Positions 43,281-53,954 of a DNA stretch of 64,000 bases are shown here, piece by piece (position 1 is the first letter of the stretch; the number at the start of each line of letters is the position of its first letter). Origin of the DNA: Eutreptiella sp. 'Long Island Sound 2002'. Taxonomy: Eukaryota > Euglenozoa > Euglenophyceae > Eutreptiales > Eutreptiaceae. Below the pieces are notes generated by a model, which had not been told where the DNA came from, did no database searches, and saw only the letters and a program-made list of their open reading frames with translations. The position numbers and the translations under genes were made by a program. Location of the stretch: NCBI GenBank assembly GCA_964036045.1, contig OZ038384.1:56145355-56209354 (forward strand), in the 5' to 3' direction.

Positions 43281-45383
43281 TCAACATACTTTGTGCATAT
43301 CCTTCAGCGCCTCGACGCCAGCCATGCACTTGAAGGTGTCATGGCCCGTTTAGTGTTGACGAATGATGCTTTCGAGGGCACGCTTCTGAATCAGGATACC
43401 AGATCGATGGTTGAGCAATCGAAGGTTGGGATCACTAGACCGGCTGTCGACGGGGCACTTGTACTGGAATACAAAGACATGCTCACAGGCAACCGCTCGA
43501 AATTGTCCCGGTCCCACTGTTTGTGTCTTGGTCGAATAAAAATCCCAAAGGTTCGAAGGTTTTCAAATGTCTTCGTTCCACAAATCCATTCGATTGGTGA
43601 CATCGAAGGAGAATGCGTCATGTCGACCGGTGGACCATCGATAGGATTGCTTCGAACCAGTACCAGCGGCCATGCTCTGGTAGAACTGACCAGTTCGCGT
43701 ATCGACTCGCCACCACGGTGTGTTGGCAATCAAAACTCTCTGAACAACGATGATGACACTGACGTCGTCGACTCCAGGGCCGAGGGCATATGAGTCAGTG
43801 ATCTCGAGGCTGCTAATTTGAGAGTTTGCTTGGAGTCAACTGAGGTGTTGATGCCCATACTGGCCTTGGGGGAGAGCGGTCTGCAGAGCGAATCGAACTG
43901 CTTCTGCAGTCACAAGGCTCGAAGCCGTGTCGACAATGACCGCCTCCAGGACCTGGTCACGGCAGCTGACCTTGCGTCCAAGGGCAGCTTTGACGTCGTC
44001 ATGGATCGGCGTGAGGTACTTGAAGAACGGGATGTCGAAGTGATGCCGATAGACGTTCAAATCCGCCGGCAGGAACCGCTGGTCAACAGGGTCCAGGTGG
44101 AACGGGTCGCCCGCCGGCGAATCGCTGGACTTGGTTTCCTCCCGTTCATCGACGAAAACATCCCTTCGGAACGGAACCGCTCGACGCCAGTGTCGTCAAT
44201 CTTCGTATCCGCTTTCGAAAGTGGACATGAGGTATTTCGAGGTACCCACAGGTCGAACCAAATCAGCGGCGTCCGCGAGAGCAGAGAGGTTGATGTACTC
44301 CTCACTGGTTGAATGAAGGCGGGCAACTCGCCGAATTTCCTTATCGAAGTCGTAGTACCTGATTTGTCCAGGACCAGTCTGGTAAATCGTCGCCAGCTGG
44401 ACTAGGTTGATGGGGGCACCTGGAGCGACGGCCTTGTACGCATAGGGTCCGGTCGATTCTCCTGTTCGATAGTATTCCTGGAGTTGGACCATAAGTTCCT
44501 GTGTTCGATGTGGAGCACACCCATATCATTTGTACCCGAGTCGAGTGGTACCTCGCAGGCCTCGCAATTGGTGTCGTCGAAGAAGCAAGTCGACTTTGTA
44601 CGCGAGAAAGGGGGCTGCATCTTCGAAAAAGCAGTCCCTCGTCTGGCAAACCTTCCGGAGGTCTCGAATGAGCCCAAGGATCCAAACAGTGGAGGGTGCT
44701 GCTCGACGCATCTTGTCCACTGTCCAGAAACGTCGGTACCTGAAGATTAGGTTGGTTCCATCGGCGACGTGCCTCAGGTCATCGATCCCTGAAATCTCTC
44801 GATTCATGCGGTTCAGGCGTGCAAGTTGATTGGGCAGGTCGGTCTCAACAAGATTGTTCCTGAATCCCCAGTCGAGCTCTTCGTTGCATTGCCGCCAGTC
44901 GACGAGGGTCCTTCGAGAGTTCTGACAAGCAACTCCGATCTTCGTGTACCACTGGCAGCTCGGTGCGCTACCAGCATTCCCATATTCATCGAAGGATGTG
45001 TCAGGCGCGCTTCGCATCGTCTCGTAGGGGAACGGCGCTGTTCGACCCCAGTTGTCTATGTCGATGACTCTGCGCAATTCGGTGATAGCGGCGTTTGTAC
45101 TTGACACAACTGCTGCATGACGTGGGCTCAAGAATAGGTGACCTCGTTGTTGACCGGCCATGGTACTCGACGCGATCAAAGGCACCTGCGGGTCGAGTTT
45201 GCTATACTCTGACGCAAGCGGATCATCTTCGTGCGTCCCAAATCCATAGGGTGGCTTCATTCCGAACGTGCCCAGGTGTCGAAGTTCGTGGACAGTCTCA
45301 ACTTCATGGTCGTATTGCTCCATATGATATGGCTGCCACAGGGATTCTGGTTGTCGAACAGTATCCTTGCTGGGCGGTGGCAA
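43281..45383 (-). pseudogene. Degraded ~700-codon gene of unknown family
   Basis: A single minus-strand frame runs from about 45,383 to a TGA at 43,281 without a frameshift. It is interrupted by TGA at 44,526, 44,196, 43,836 and 43,563 and TAA at 43,350. Between these stops the sequence keeps good protein character: WGRTAPFPYETM, VDWRQCNEELDWGF, YYDFDKEIRRVARL, NVYRHHFDIPFFKYL, FVFQYKCPVDSR. The gene uses CGA and TCGA heavily, so CGA-to-TGA change at CpG sites explains the TGAs best; reading them as Trp is the alternative. A TAG lies just upstream of the first residues, so the true start is lost or in another exon. I do not recognise the family and make no functional claim. It sits between the inverted-repeat arms. 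Confidence 0.55.
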
Positions 45384-45399
45384 CGACTAACTCTGTGGT

Positions 45400-46589
45400 C
45401 TCTACCAGGACCGGCCCCTGCTGTACCCCTTCAACCATTTCCTGTCACTCCTATGGTCTTGCTTCTCACCAGGTTCTGCCCTATCCTGCAAAATTTCCCA
45501 CAAAAAATAGTACAATATGGCTCCTTCACACAAATCCTGATCCCTTGCAATGACAAACTCCCACGTACAATAGCTGCAATCCAAATGATCCACACTGAGG
45601 GCTTCCAAGGGTGTTTGAGGTCCAGCGTTGACACTCAACAACCCCTTTCAACACGCCGGTCGTCTCACGGTGCACACGGAGACACGGGCGTTGGGCATGT
45701 ACATAGAATTGCACCAATAGAATAAAGAAGAAGCCCTGAAATTGGCATATGAACACAAATCAAGCATACTTGCAGAAGGATGGCAACATACACAATCACA
45801 GCCATAGACCCCTCATTCCCTGGACTCAGGACCTTCCCTTGACTCACCAACATAGTGCCCTGAACCCAGTCAAATAAGATGGCTAAATGCCATGTGCCAA
45901 AAGTCACTACACAAACCCCGAAAATGTGTTCCCTCCCAAGCCTCTAAATCCTAGCCCAATGGGGGAGGTGGCGTGTCATGGCCTAGAGTGGCACTCAGGA
46001 TCAAGCCCTACCCTGACATAACTTTGGTTGGACTTGGAGTTGATTGGGCTTGGAGAATTGCCCCATGAAGATGACCTCACAACATAGCAAAATTAGGCAA
46101 ATCACACCATAGTGCCCAAAATTCAATTATATACTCAAAAATGCGTACGGCAAATATTCAAATGCTCCATGCATGTGTCAAACCGGAGAGTACCATACAA
46201 AGGTGATATAGACCAAAAGGTCCATGCCCAAGAATATCCTAACATTGGCTCCCAAACTCCTCCGGATATATACACGCCATGCTTCACAAGTCAACTCACG
46301 AATTTGAGACCTAATTTTGTGAGGCCTCGTGTGCCACGCCAAAGTGACCCCGTGATCCGGCATATGGTGAGATACAACACCTAAGCATATGCCAACATAT
46401 AAGCAACATACCATAGTTCACTGATCTCTAGGAGCTTTACTGTTAGCAAACCAGTTGAGCACAAAACATACAAAAATGGGCATAAAATGAGGTCAAAAAC
46501 ATGCAAATATTGCCAAATTCAAAGTAATCACAATAGTATAAAACTTCGCTCACCCATGGTATCAACATATGGTTCAAAACACAATTGCT
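45400..46589. other. No supported gene
   Basis: Mid-GC, AT-leaning DNA with no recognisable ORF, similar in texture to 34,961-36,000 on the opposite strand, and probably the diverged inner part of the right inverted-repeat copy. Confidence 0.4.
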
Positions 46590-47651
46590 TGGGACCATTT
46601 GCGAAAAACCCGCCCACTTGGATCCCCACATGGACGCATAGGGACACCTTCAAGCCTCCTCCCGACACGCACCATGAAAATGGGAAAATTGATAGTGGCG
46701 CTTGTGGGTCGCTCCGTAAGCCTTCCAACATGCACTATATGTGCGGTAGACTTAGTCCAGCGCTATGGAGCTCACCATTGGGACATAGGCAAAACCCTTG
46801 CCATGTATGACTCCACATATCTTCCTATAAACGGAGATATATAACATGGGCGTGAGCATAGCGAAGCACATACCATGCATATAACACATACCCTCAAAAA
46901 GTGGCTCCCACCATGGTATGCCATGCCCCTCCATGGACATAACTTCACGTTAAAAATAACTAAGAAACCACCGAAAGTCTCTATGCAACACCAACACTCA
47001 TGCGGTACACTCGAAAGTCGCATTAAAATGTTCGGTTGCATGGTCCAAGAGTTATATATCACTTTCTAGCCTCTTGACCATTATCCCTTGCTATACCGAG
47101 CATATGTACACATCAAAGGCGTTTGACGCTTACTAAATTAAGTTGAGACCAAGGCGGTTCCAACCAAAGTCTCAAAATTGGTATTCCTCGCTGTGAGCTG
47201 GAGATATGATGTTTCAAAGTGGCCTCACGAATCAATTTTGGTACCCCTATATCTCCAAGAAAAATGAGGGAGACAACAAAAGGAGGGTTGATTCGTGATC
47301 GGGGAAAAATGTAGGACCACTCAAAATGCATCATATCAAGTGCGCCGACCTGGAAGTCGAAAATCCGAATCCGAATGTCTGAAAAAGTCGGATTAATTTT
47401 GCGAGTGTATAACATGAAAATTGCGCAAGCAACGAACCCTTTTCTGATGAAAATTGACCCTTCATCGGGGTTTCCGCTAAAATATCTGGAAATAACATTT
47501 AACCAATCGGTTACCGCAAAATCGCGACCCAACTGACAGTCGCCGATACATTGACAATCAGAACGGATAGCTGAAAAATTACGGAAACATTATGATAAAA
47601 AAACCCTGTTGATTCCTGATATTTTGATATATAAATCTCAGCTGGCGGCGC
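46590..47651 (-). repeat. Right arm of the ~1-kb inverted repeat
   Basis: Reverse complement of this stretch aligns with 33,939-34,960 in order, from the outer GCGCCGCCAGC (47,641-47,651) inward. The perfect stem-loop of the left arm is not kept here. The outer edge meets the 3' flank of the G2 element. No target-site duplication is evident outside the two arms. Confidence 0.7.
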
Positions 47652-48216
47652 CTTGGTATTGAATATGGCCGCTCATACCTGGAATGGCCAAGCCTATCAC
47701 ACTATCACATCAGGTTAGGTCAGGTGGATGGGAGAGTATGATATCAGCCAATGACGGCTTGCCGGCACATAGATACACACCCCAAGTGACCCAAAGATGG
47801 CCACGGGGGTCCGAACCGGCTTCACCCCCCTTCCCAGAGCGTTGTATCCGCTCGGAAGTGATTGAAGAGAGGACGGGAGGACCCCAATGGGCTCCAACCC
47901 CCCCCCCATGTCCCAAGGACACATGGAGGCCCCAAATACGGCGTAGGTGTCCCCCATGCCCCAAGGGAGGGGTGAGGACACTCATAATGGGTGCCCCCTG
48001 CCGTATCCGGTCTCCTCTTGATCTACAACATGGAGCAACGGGATCAAAGATAGAGAAACGTCGTCGGTCGACCTAAATACGTATACCACAATGAAATATA
48101 TATGCGGAGATCAAGTGAAGGGGGTATATGGCCAATCAAGGGCCAAAAGTCCCCAGATGAACGCCCTCACCCGTCTCCCAAGCACAAAAACAAACAAAGA
48201 CGCCAAGGTGGATCCA
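47652..48216 (-). other. G2 3' flank, possible 3' LTR remnant
   Basis: Non-coding sequence downstream of the G2 chromodomain. On the minus strand a purine run GGGAAGGGGGG followed by TG (around 47,822-47,834) could be the polypurine tract and LTR start, but no second LTR is available in the window to confirm it. The region ends at the right inverted-repeat arm. Confidence 0.3.
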
Positions 48217-51200
48217 TCACGGTGCTACTGCAGCCACCAAATAGACCAACACGTCCTTGACATCCAAAGAGATGTTCTTCATCCTTAGATACTCCATCCA
48301 GACCGTGGTATACCTCGGCACAAAACTGCTCGGAGGCTCCCACGAATTCCTGGATGCGGCGAATCCCTTCCAACGGACTTTATATAGCCTCCCCCCAGGC
48401 GTCCCCGGGTCCGGCTTGTCCATCAGGATCCTCTCGGCGGTGAAGTCGTCGTCCTCACCCTCGTCATCCGAGTCCACATTGCCGGCTGTGAACTCGAAGG
48501 TGACGGGACGTCCGCTGGGGTCTGGTTCTCGGGGACGTAGCTGGGTATGGTTGCGGTCCAGGATCTTGTTATCCCCCACACGTACTGCATACACATCCTG
48601 CCCGACCTTCCGAACAATTACCCCAGGCACATACAAAGACGCCTGCCGATGCCTGGACAGGACATCCTTGTGGTGCCGCTCCACCCATACGGTGTCTCTG
48701 AGAGCATGTGTCTGGACTTTTCCCTGCTTGAAGTACTTGGCCCTCTTCTCATGCTCGTCCTGAAGTGCTTTGCACACCTTGGCCGCCGTGTCGTCCGCCT
48801 CAGCCATCATAGCATTCACATCCCGGGCCACTTTGCCATGGTTCAACCACGGGAGAGTGGGTGACACCCGATCCCGTAGGAACAGGATACGATGGGGCGA
48901 CAGTCCAGAGAGCCCCGGAAGGTTGTGGTACGCCTGGAGTACTCTCCACGCCGAATTTTACCAATTCCGGCCCGGTTCGTCAATGTGCAGCTGGCGGAAC
49001 CTATCCAACATCTGCCGCCCGACCACCTCAGCCCGGCCATTCGACCGGCTGTGGTACGCCACGGTCTTGGCGTGCCGAATCCCCATGTGCTTGCACATCG
49101 TCCTGAACCACGTCCCCACAAATTGACTGCCCCGATCGCTGCAGATGAGAGCTGGGACATCAAAAATTGTCAGCCAATGCCTGATCATGGCATTAGCGAC
49201 GGTCTTGGCCTGCAGACCCACTCCATGCCTGTCCTTTCTGTCCTTCTTCTTGGACTTCTTGCCAGGGACCGCCACGATATACCCGCTGTGCCTATTCACC
49301 GCCAGGATGACACAGTCGTAGGTCTCTCCTTCCACGGTGACCTCAGGCATGGCGAATACATCCATGGCCACGGACCGCATAGGGGCGTCCGGTATAGCCG
49401 TATACACCGGGTTGCCCGCCGTGGAGTGGTTGGAGCTCTTCGTGGCCCGACACACGGCGCAGTTGCTGCAGTACTTGTCCAGGATGGCGTAGTACCCTTG
49501 TGGGAACTTGAAGCGCCACTCCAGGTCCTGCTGCATCTTGTCCCGACCAGGATGCATCAGCTGGGCGTTATGCCGGTGGTCAATGAGCTCCTCCATTCCG
49601 TTCTCAGGGACCAATAGCTTGTCCTTGAGGAATAATTTATCCCCATCCTCGGTCAAGCCCTCAGGCCATTAGTCGTCCGACGGGGCGCTCACGGCATTCC
49701 AGTACCTGCTCCAGTGGTCGGATGCCGCACAGTCATCCGACCAGTCTTCTGTGAGCACCGACCTGACTAGCTCTACGGGGGCCACCATCCATTGCTCGAG
49801 GATTTCCTCTCGAATAGCTTGGACTCCGGCGCCCCGGAACTTCGCCAGGTCTGTACAGTTTGCCATCACCACAAAGTACTTGACCCCCTCTTGCTCCATG
49901 GCCTTCTCCATCTCGATGATGCGCTTGGCCTCCTCGGTCTCCTCGGCGTCCCCATGGCTGGATATGTCCATCCATGCCTTGCCCGCGGGGCAGGCCCATC
50001 GACTGAGGCAATCTGCCACAGTGTTGTCCTTCCCCGGGACATATACAACGCTGAGGTCAAACTTGGCGAACGTCTCGTGCCACCGGGCCCTCCTTGCCGC
50101 CGGTCCCGAGGGGGTGTCGACGTGCTCCGTGTGCCAGCTCTGTAGGGACTGATGGTCCGGACAAACCACCAGCGGTTGTAATCCGATGTGGCCTGAGCAC
50201 TTCCTGAGCGCACAAACAATGGCGTACGTCTCCTCCCCCCCCGCGGTCCAGGTCCGGCGTTGGCCCTCGGCCAGGATCCGGCTCCAAAACGCCACGGGAA
50301 CGTGCGACCCGTCATCCCGGACCTGCTCGAGGACTGCCCCTAGAGCATAGTCTGAGGCGTCCGTCCGTAGCACAAATCCCTTGTCTGGGTCCACCAGGAA
50401 TAGCCCCAGCTGCCCCAGGAGTTGCTCCTTCAGGCGGCTGAACGCATCTTCGGCCTCAGGGGTCCAGGCAAGCTTCTTCTTGCTCCCCTTCCGGCCATCG
50501 AACATGCCCACCTGCAGCATCCTGTGCAGCGAGCCCGACAGTTCTGCATACATCCGGACATAGCCCGAATACTAATTGCAGAACCCCATGAAGGATCTGA
50601 GTTCGCTGATGGTCTGGGGCTTCTCCCAGTGGTGCAGGGACGCCAGTTTCCCAGGCATGGGACGGCGTTGCCCGTGACCAACCACGTGACCCGCAAACTC
50701 CACTTCCTTCACGAAGAGCGAGGCTTTGGTGGGCTTGCACACCATGTTGTGCTTGTCCAGCTCGCTGAGCACTGGGCGCAGATCCTTCTCACGCGCTTTG
50801 ATGAGCTCGTCCTCAGTCATGTCCTCCGTGCCGGACCCGATGATGATGTCATCCACAAAGGGGTCGGCACAGTCCCGGACAGGACCGAGTAGGTCCTGCA
50901 TCATGCGCTGGAAAGCGGCGTTGCCATTCTTGGCGCCCATAGGCACCACTTTCCACTGCATGGGCCCCAGCGGCGTAGACATCGCTGTACAGGTGCTGGA
51001 GTCCGGGTGTAGCGGCATCTGGTGATAGCCGTGTTTCAGGTCCAACACCTTGAAGATCCGCTTTTTTTGTTGTTTTTGGAAGATGGTGTCGATCAGAGGG
51101 AGCCAGTACGAGTCGTGCTCGGTTTGCTCGTTCAAACCCCTGTAATCAACCACCAACCTCCACTCGCCCTTCTCTTTCTTGGGCACGATAAAGGCTGGGC

Positions 51201-51709
51201 TGGGCCACTCACTGTCGGAGGGTTCGATCCAGCCCCGCTCATTCAACTCGGCCAACAACTTCTTTATGGCCTCGGCCCGATCAGCCTGAAGTTGGTACTC
51301 TCGATGACTATAGATCTTGGGGTTCGGCTTCAGCTTGATCCTCGCTGTGCCAAACCTCCCACGATCTGGAGGGTTCTTGTTGGCGACGCCACTGAATAGC
51401 CACGGATAGGCATTTATCAGCCTCTCCTTCAGCTCGGCGACCTTCGGGTTCTCCTGGGCCTCTTCAGCCGCTTGCTTCGGTATCGATACAACCAACCGCA
51501 CTGCGGTATAGGCCTCTTCCGGGTCCGAGTCCGACTTCTCCTCGTCCGATATGCCGTCTTCATCGTCGTGGGGCGCGCTTCCCACCGATAATCTTCGGAA
51601 GTTTGCGGCATCGGCCTGATTCTTGTCGCTACCAGCCTCCATTCTTGGAAAATCCCACGTCGGCGGGTCCGACCCAACCGAACCATCATATTGGTCCGCG
51701 ATGTGATCC
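48217..51709 (-). pseudogene. Ty3/gypsy G2 pol: RT, RNase H, integrase, chromodomain
   Basis: One continuous minus-strand frame from the TIR-1 insertion to a TGA at 48,217, broken only by TAG (50,572-50,574), TAA (49,669-49,671) and TAA (48,958-48,960). Domains in order: linker with acidic SDSDPEEAY; RT with ERGWIEPSDSEWPSP, WRLVVDYRGLNEQ and catalytic FVDDIIIG; RNase H starting LRTDASDYALGAVLEQ; integrase with a HHCC zinc motif and the DDE triad in AMDVFAMPE, CSDRGSQF and NGRAEVVGR; and a C-terminal chromodomain (AERILMDK, LYKVRWKGF, NSWEPPSSF). A chromodomain marks a chromovirus-type Ty3 element and normally directs integration to modified chromatin. The absence of frameshifts suggests recent inactivation. 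It continues upstream at 61,851. Confidence 0.92.
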
Positions 51710-51750
51710 CACCTATGATTTTAGCAGCTGTTTTTTCCCAAAATTCAAAA
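51710..51750 (+). repeat. TIR-1 left terminal inverted repeat
   Basis: Identical over 41 bp to the reverse complement of 61,810-61,850. The sequences diverge immediately inside. The outer CAC could in part belong to the target. Confidence 0.92.
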
Positions 51751-52258
51751 TCATGCATTTTCAGAACCGCGATATCAAACTGTACACAGTAGTACTGTTG
51801 TTTTTATGTTTTCTCAAATTTTTATTAAAATTATGCTGTCGCTGAAGCTGGAGCCGCAGATAAACTGTCAGCAACTGCCGCGTACGCGAGTTTCAGATTC
51901 CCGACCGCCGTGCGCAATAGAAAATCGCCAAAAAGTCCACTTTTTTTCGCAGTTGGCAGCAAAGTAAAGGCATGAGCGTGTTCCCGAGATAAATACCTTG
52001 CTGCTGACCTAAAAAAATCCAGATTGGCAGGCACAGATTTGGAGAAATTCACGCTTCTCTACCCAAAAACCACTTTTTTACATGGTTTTAGGGTCTATGG
52101 AGGCCATATAGAGGGCCTTACAGGGCTGTAAGAGGTGGTATAGAGGTGATATATGAACAAATTGTCATCACCATTGGTAGAAGCCTACATGACAAGCGAT
52201 GTTTTGCCTTTATTCTAGGCTATTCATCCCTTTCTCATGCACCATGGGGCCCAATATC

Positions 52259-53770
52259 CATATGGTTCATAGGTAGGGTTTTGATCACCTATCACCGTCC
52301 ACACACATGTTTGGGGCTTGGGTGGGTATTGTATGCATTTGAATGATAAGAACTACATAAAATATGATAGTATGTGCATAAGAATGGGATGAAAGATGAA
52401 CATTTGAGGTGTTTTTGGCCCTATTCTGCACCTTTTGTGGTCCATTTCCATATGGTTCATAGGTAGGCTTTTGCGTGCCTATCACCGTACACACACATGT
52501 TTGGGGCTTAGGTTGTTATTGTAAGCGTTTGTATGATAGGTCCTACATATAATATGATTGTATGTGCGTAAGAATGGGATGAACGATGAACATTTGAGGT
52601 GTTTTTGGCCCTATTTTGCACCGTTTGTGGTCCAATATCCATATGGTTCATAGGTAGGGTTTTGATCACCTATCACCGTCCACACACATGTTTGGGGCTT
52701 GGGTTGGTGTTGTATGCATTTGAATGATAATAACGACATAAAATATGATAGTATGTGCATACGAATGGGATGAACAATGTAGTTTTGAGGTGTTTTTGGC
52801 CCGTTTTTGCACCTTTTGCGCTCCATATCCATATGGTTCATATGTAGGGTTTTGATCACCTATCACCGTCCACACACATGTTTGGGGCTTGGGTTGGTAT
52901 TGTATGCATTTGAATGATAAGAACTACATAAAATATGATAGTATGTGCATAAGAATGGGATGAACAATGTAGATTTGAGGTGTTTTTGGCCCGTTTTTGC
53001 ACCTTTTGCGCTCCATATCCATATGGTTCATAGGTAGGGTTTTGATCACCTATCACCGTCCACACACATGTTTGGGGCATAGGATGGTATTGTAAGCATT
53101 TGAATGCTGGGTAAGAAATAAAATATGATACTACGGGCACAAGCATGGGATGAACAATGTAGTTTTGAGGTGTTTTTGGCCCGTTTTTGCACCATTTGTG
53201 CTCCATATCCATATGGTTCATAGGTAGGGTTTTGATCACCTATCACCGTCCACACACATGTTTGGGGCTTGGGTTGGTATTGTATGCATTTGAATGATAA
53301 GAACTACATAAAATATGATACTATGTGCATAAGAATGGGATGAAAGATGAACATTTGAGGTGTTTTTGGCCCTATTTTGCACCGTTTGTGGTCCATTTCC
53401 ATATGGGTCATAGATGGGCTTTTGCGTGCCTATCACCGTACACACACATGTTTGGGGCTTAGGTTGTTATTGTAAGCATTTGTATGATAGGTCCTACATA
53501 TAATATGATAGTATGTGCATAAGAATGGGATGAACGATGAAGATTTGAGGTGTTTTTGGCCCTATTTTGCACCGTTTGTGATCCAATATCCATATGGTTC
53601 ATAGGTAGGCTTGGAACTATTTGAGCCATTTGAGAATTTTCTTTCTCCGTGTGTCATCGTTGTACATAAAATATGATACTATGTGCATAAGAATGGGATG
53701 AGCGATGAACATTTCAGGTGTTTTTGGCCCTATTTTGCACCGTTTGTGGTCCATTTCCATATGGTTCATA
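52259..53770. repeat. Left subterminal tandem array, period 190 bp, eight units
   Basis: CATATGGTTCAT begins units at 52,259, 52,449, 52,640, 52,830, 53,020, 53,210, 53,400 (one mismatch), 53,591 and 53,758. Seven intervals are 190-191 bp and the last is 167 bp. Units are 80-95% alike by eye. Repeated peptides on the minus strand are a by-product. Subterminal repeats of this kind often bind transposase in large TIR elements, and that is an inference here. The DNA from 51,751 to 52,258 holds no gene. Confidence 0.9.
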
Positions 53771-53954
53771 CGTAAGCAACGATTGTCTTACTGCCTTCAT
53801 GCCCTTGTTGCGTGCTTTTTGTGTGTATTATGCCTTCCTAGGTAGGGTGAGCAAAGGGTGAAAAGATAGTGAACTAAGGGTGAACGAATGGTCATGGGAG
53901 CATGCATGGCGACAAAATGTGATTTCCCTTTGGTACAACCCACAGGGCTAAGCA

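Noticed and set aside
48217-51642. TAA/TAG read as glutamine (ulvophyte or ciliate-type code), suggested by in-frame TAG/TAA in G1 and G2 and TGA at several true ends
   Set aside because: LINE-A ORF2 has 1,765 codons with many Gln, all CAA/CAG, and the TIR-1 poly-Gln tract uses only CAG/CAA. Frequent TAR=Gln usage would show there.
52285-53445. Repeated minus-strand peptides of about 69 residues in the 190-bp array
   Set aside because: The 190-bp period is not a multiple of three and the peptides are short fragments of a tandem repeat. No selection on the frame is evident.
52259-53770. CRISPR-like array
   Set aside because: The whole 190-bp unit is repeated with no unique spacers, in a eukaryotic transposon, with no cas genes.
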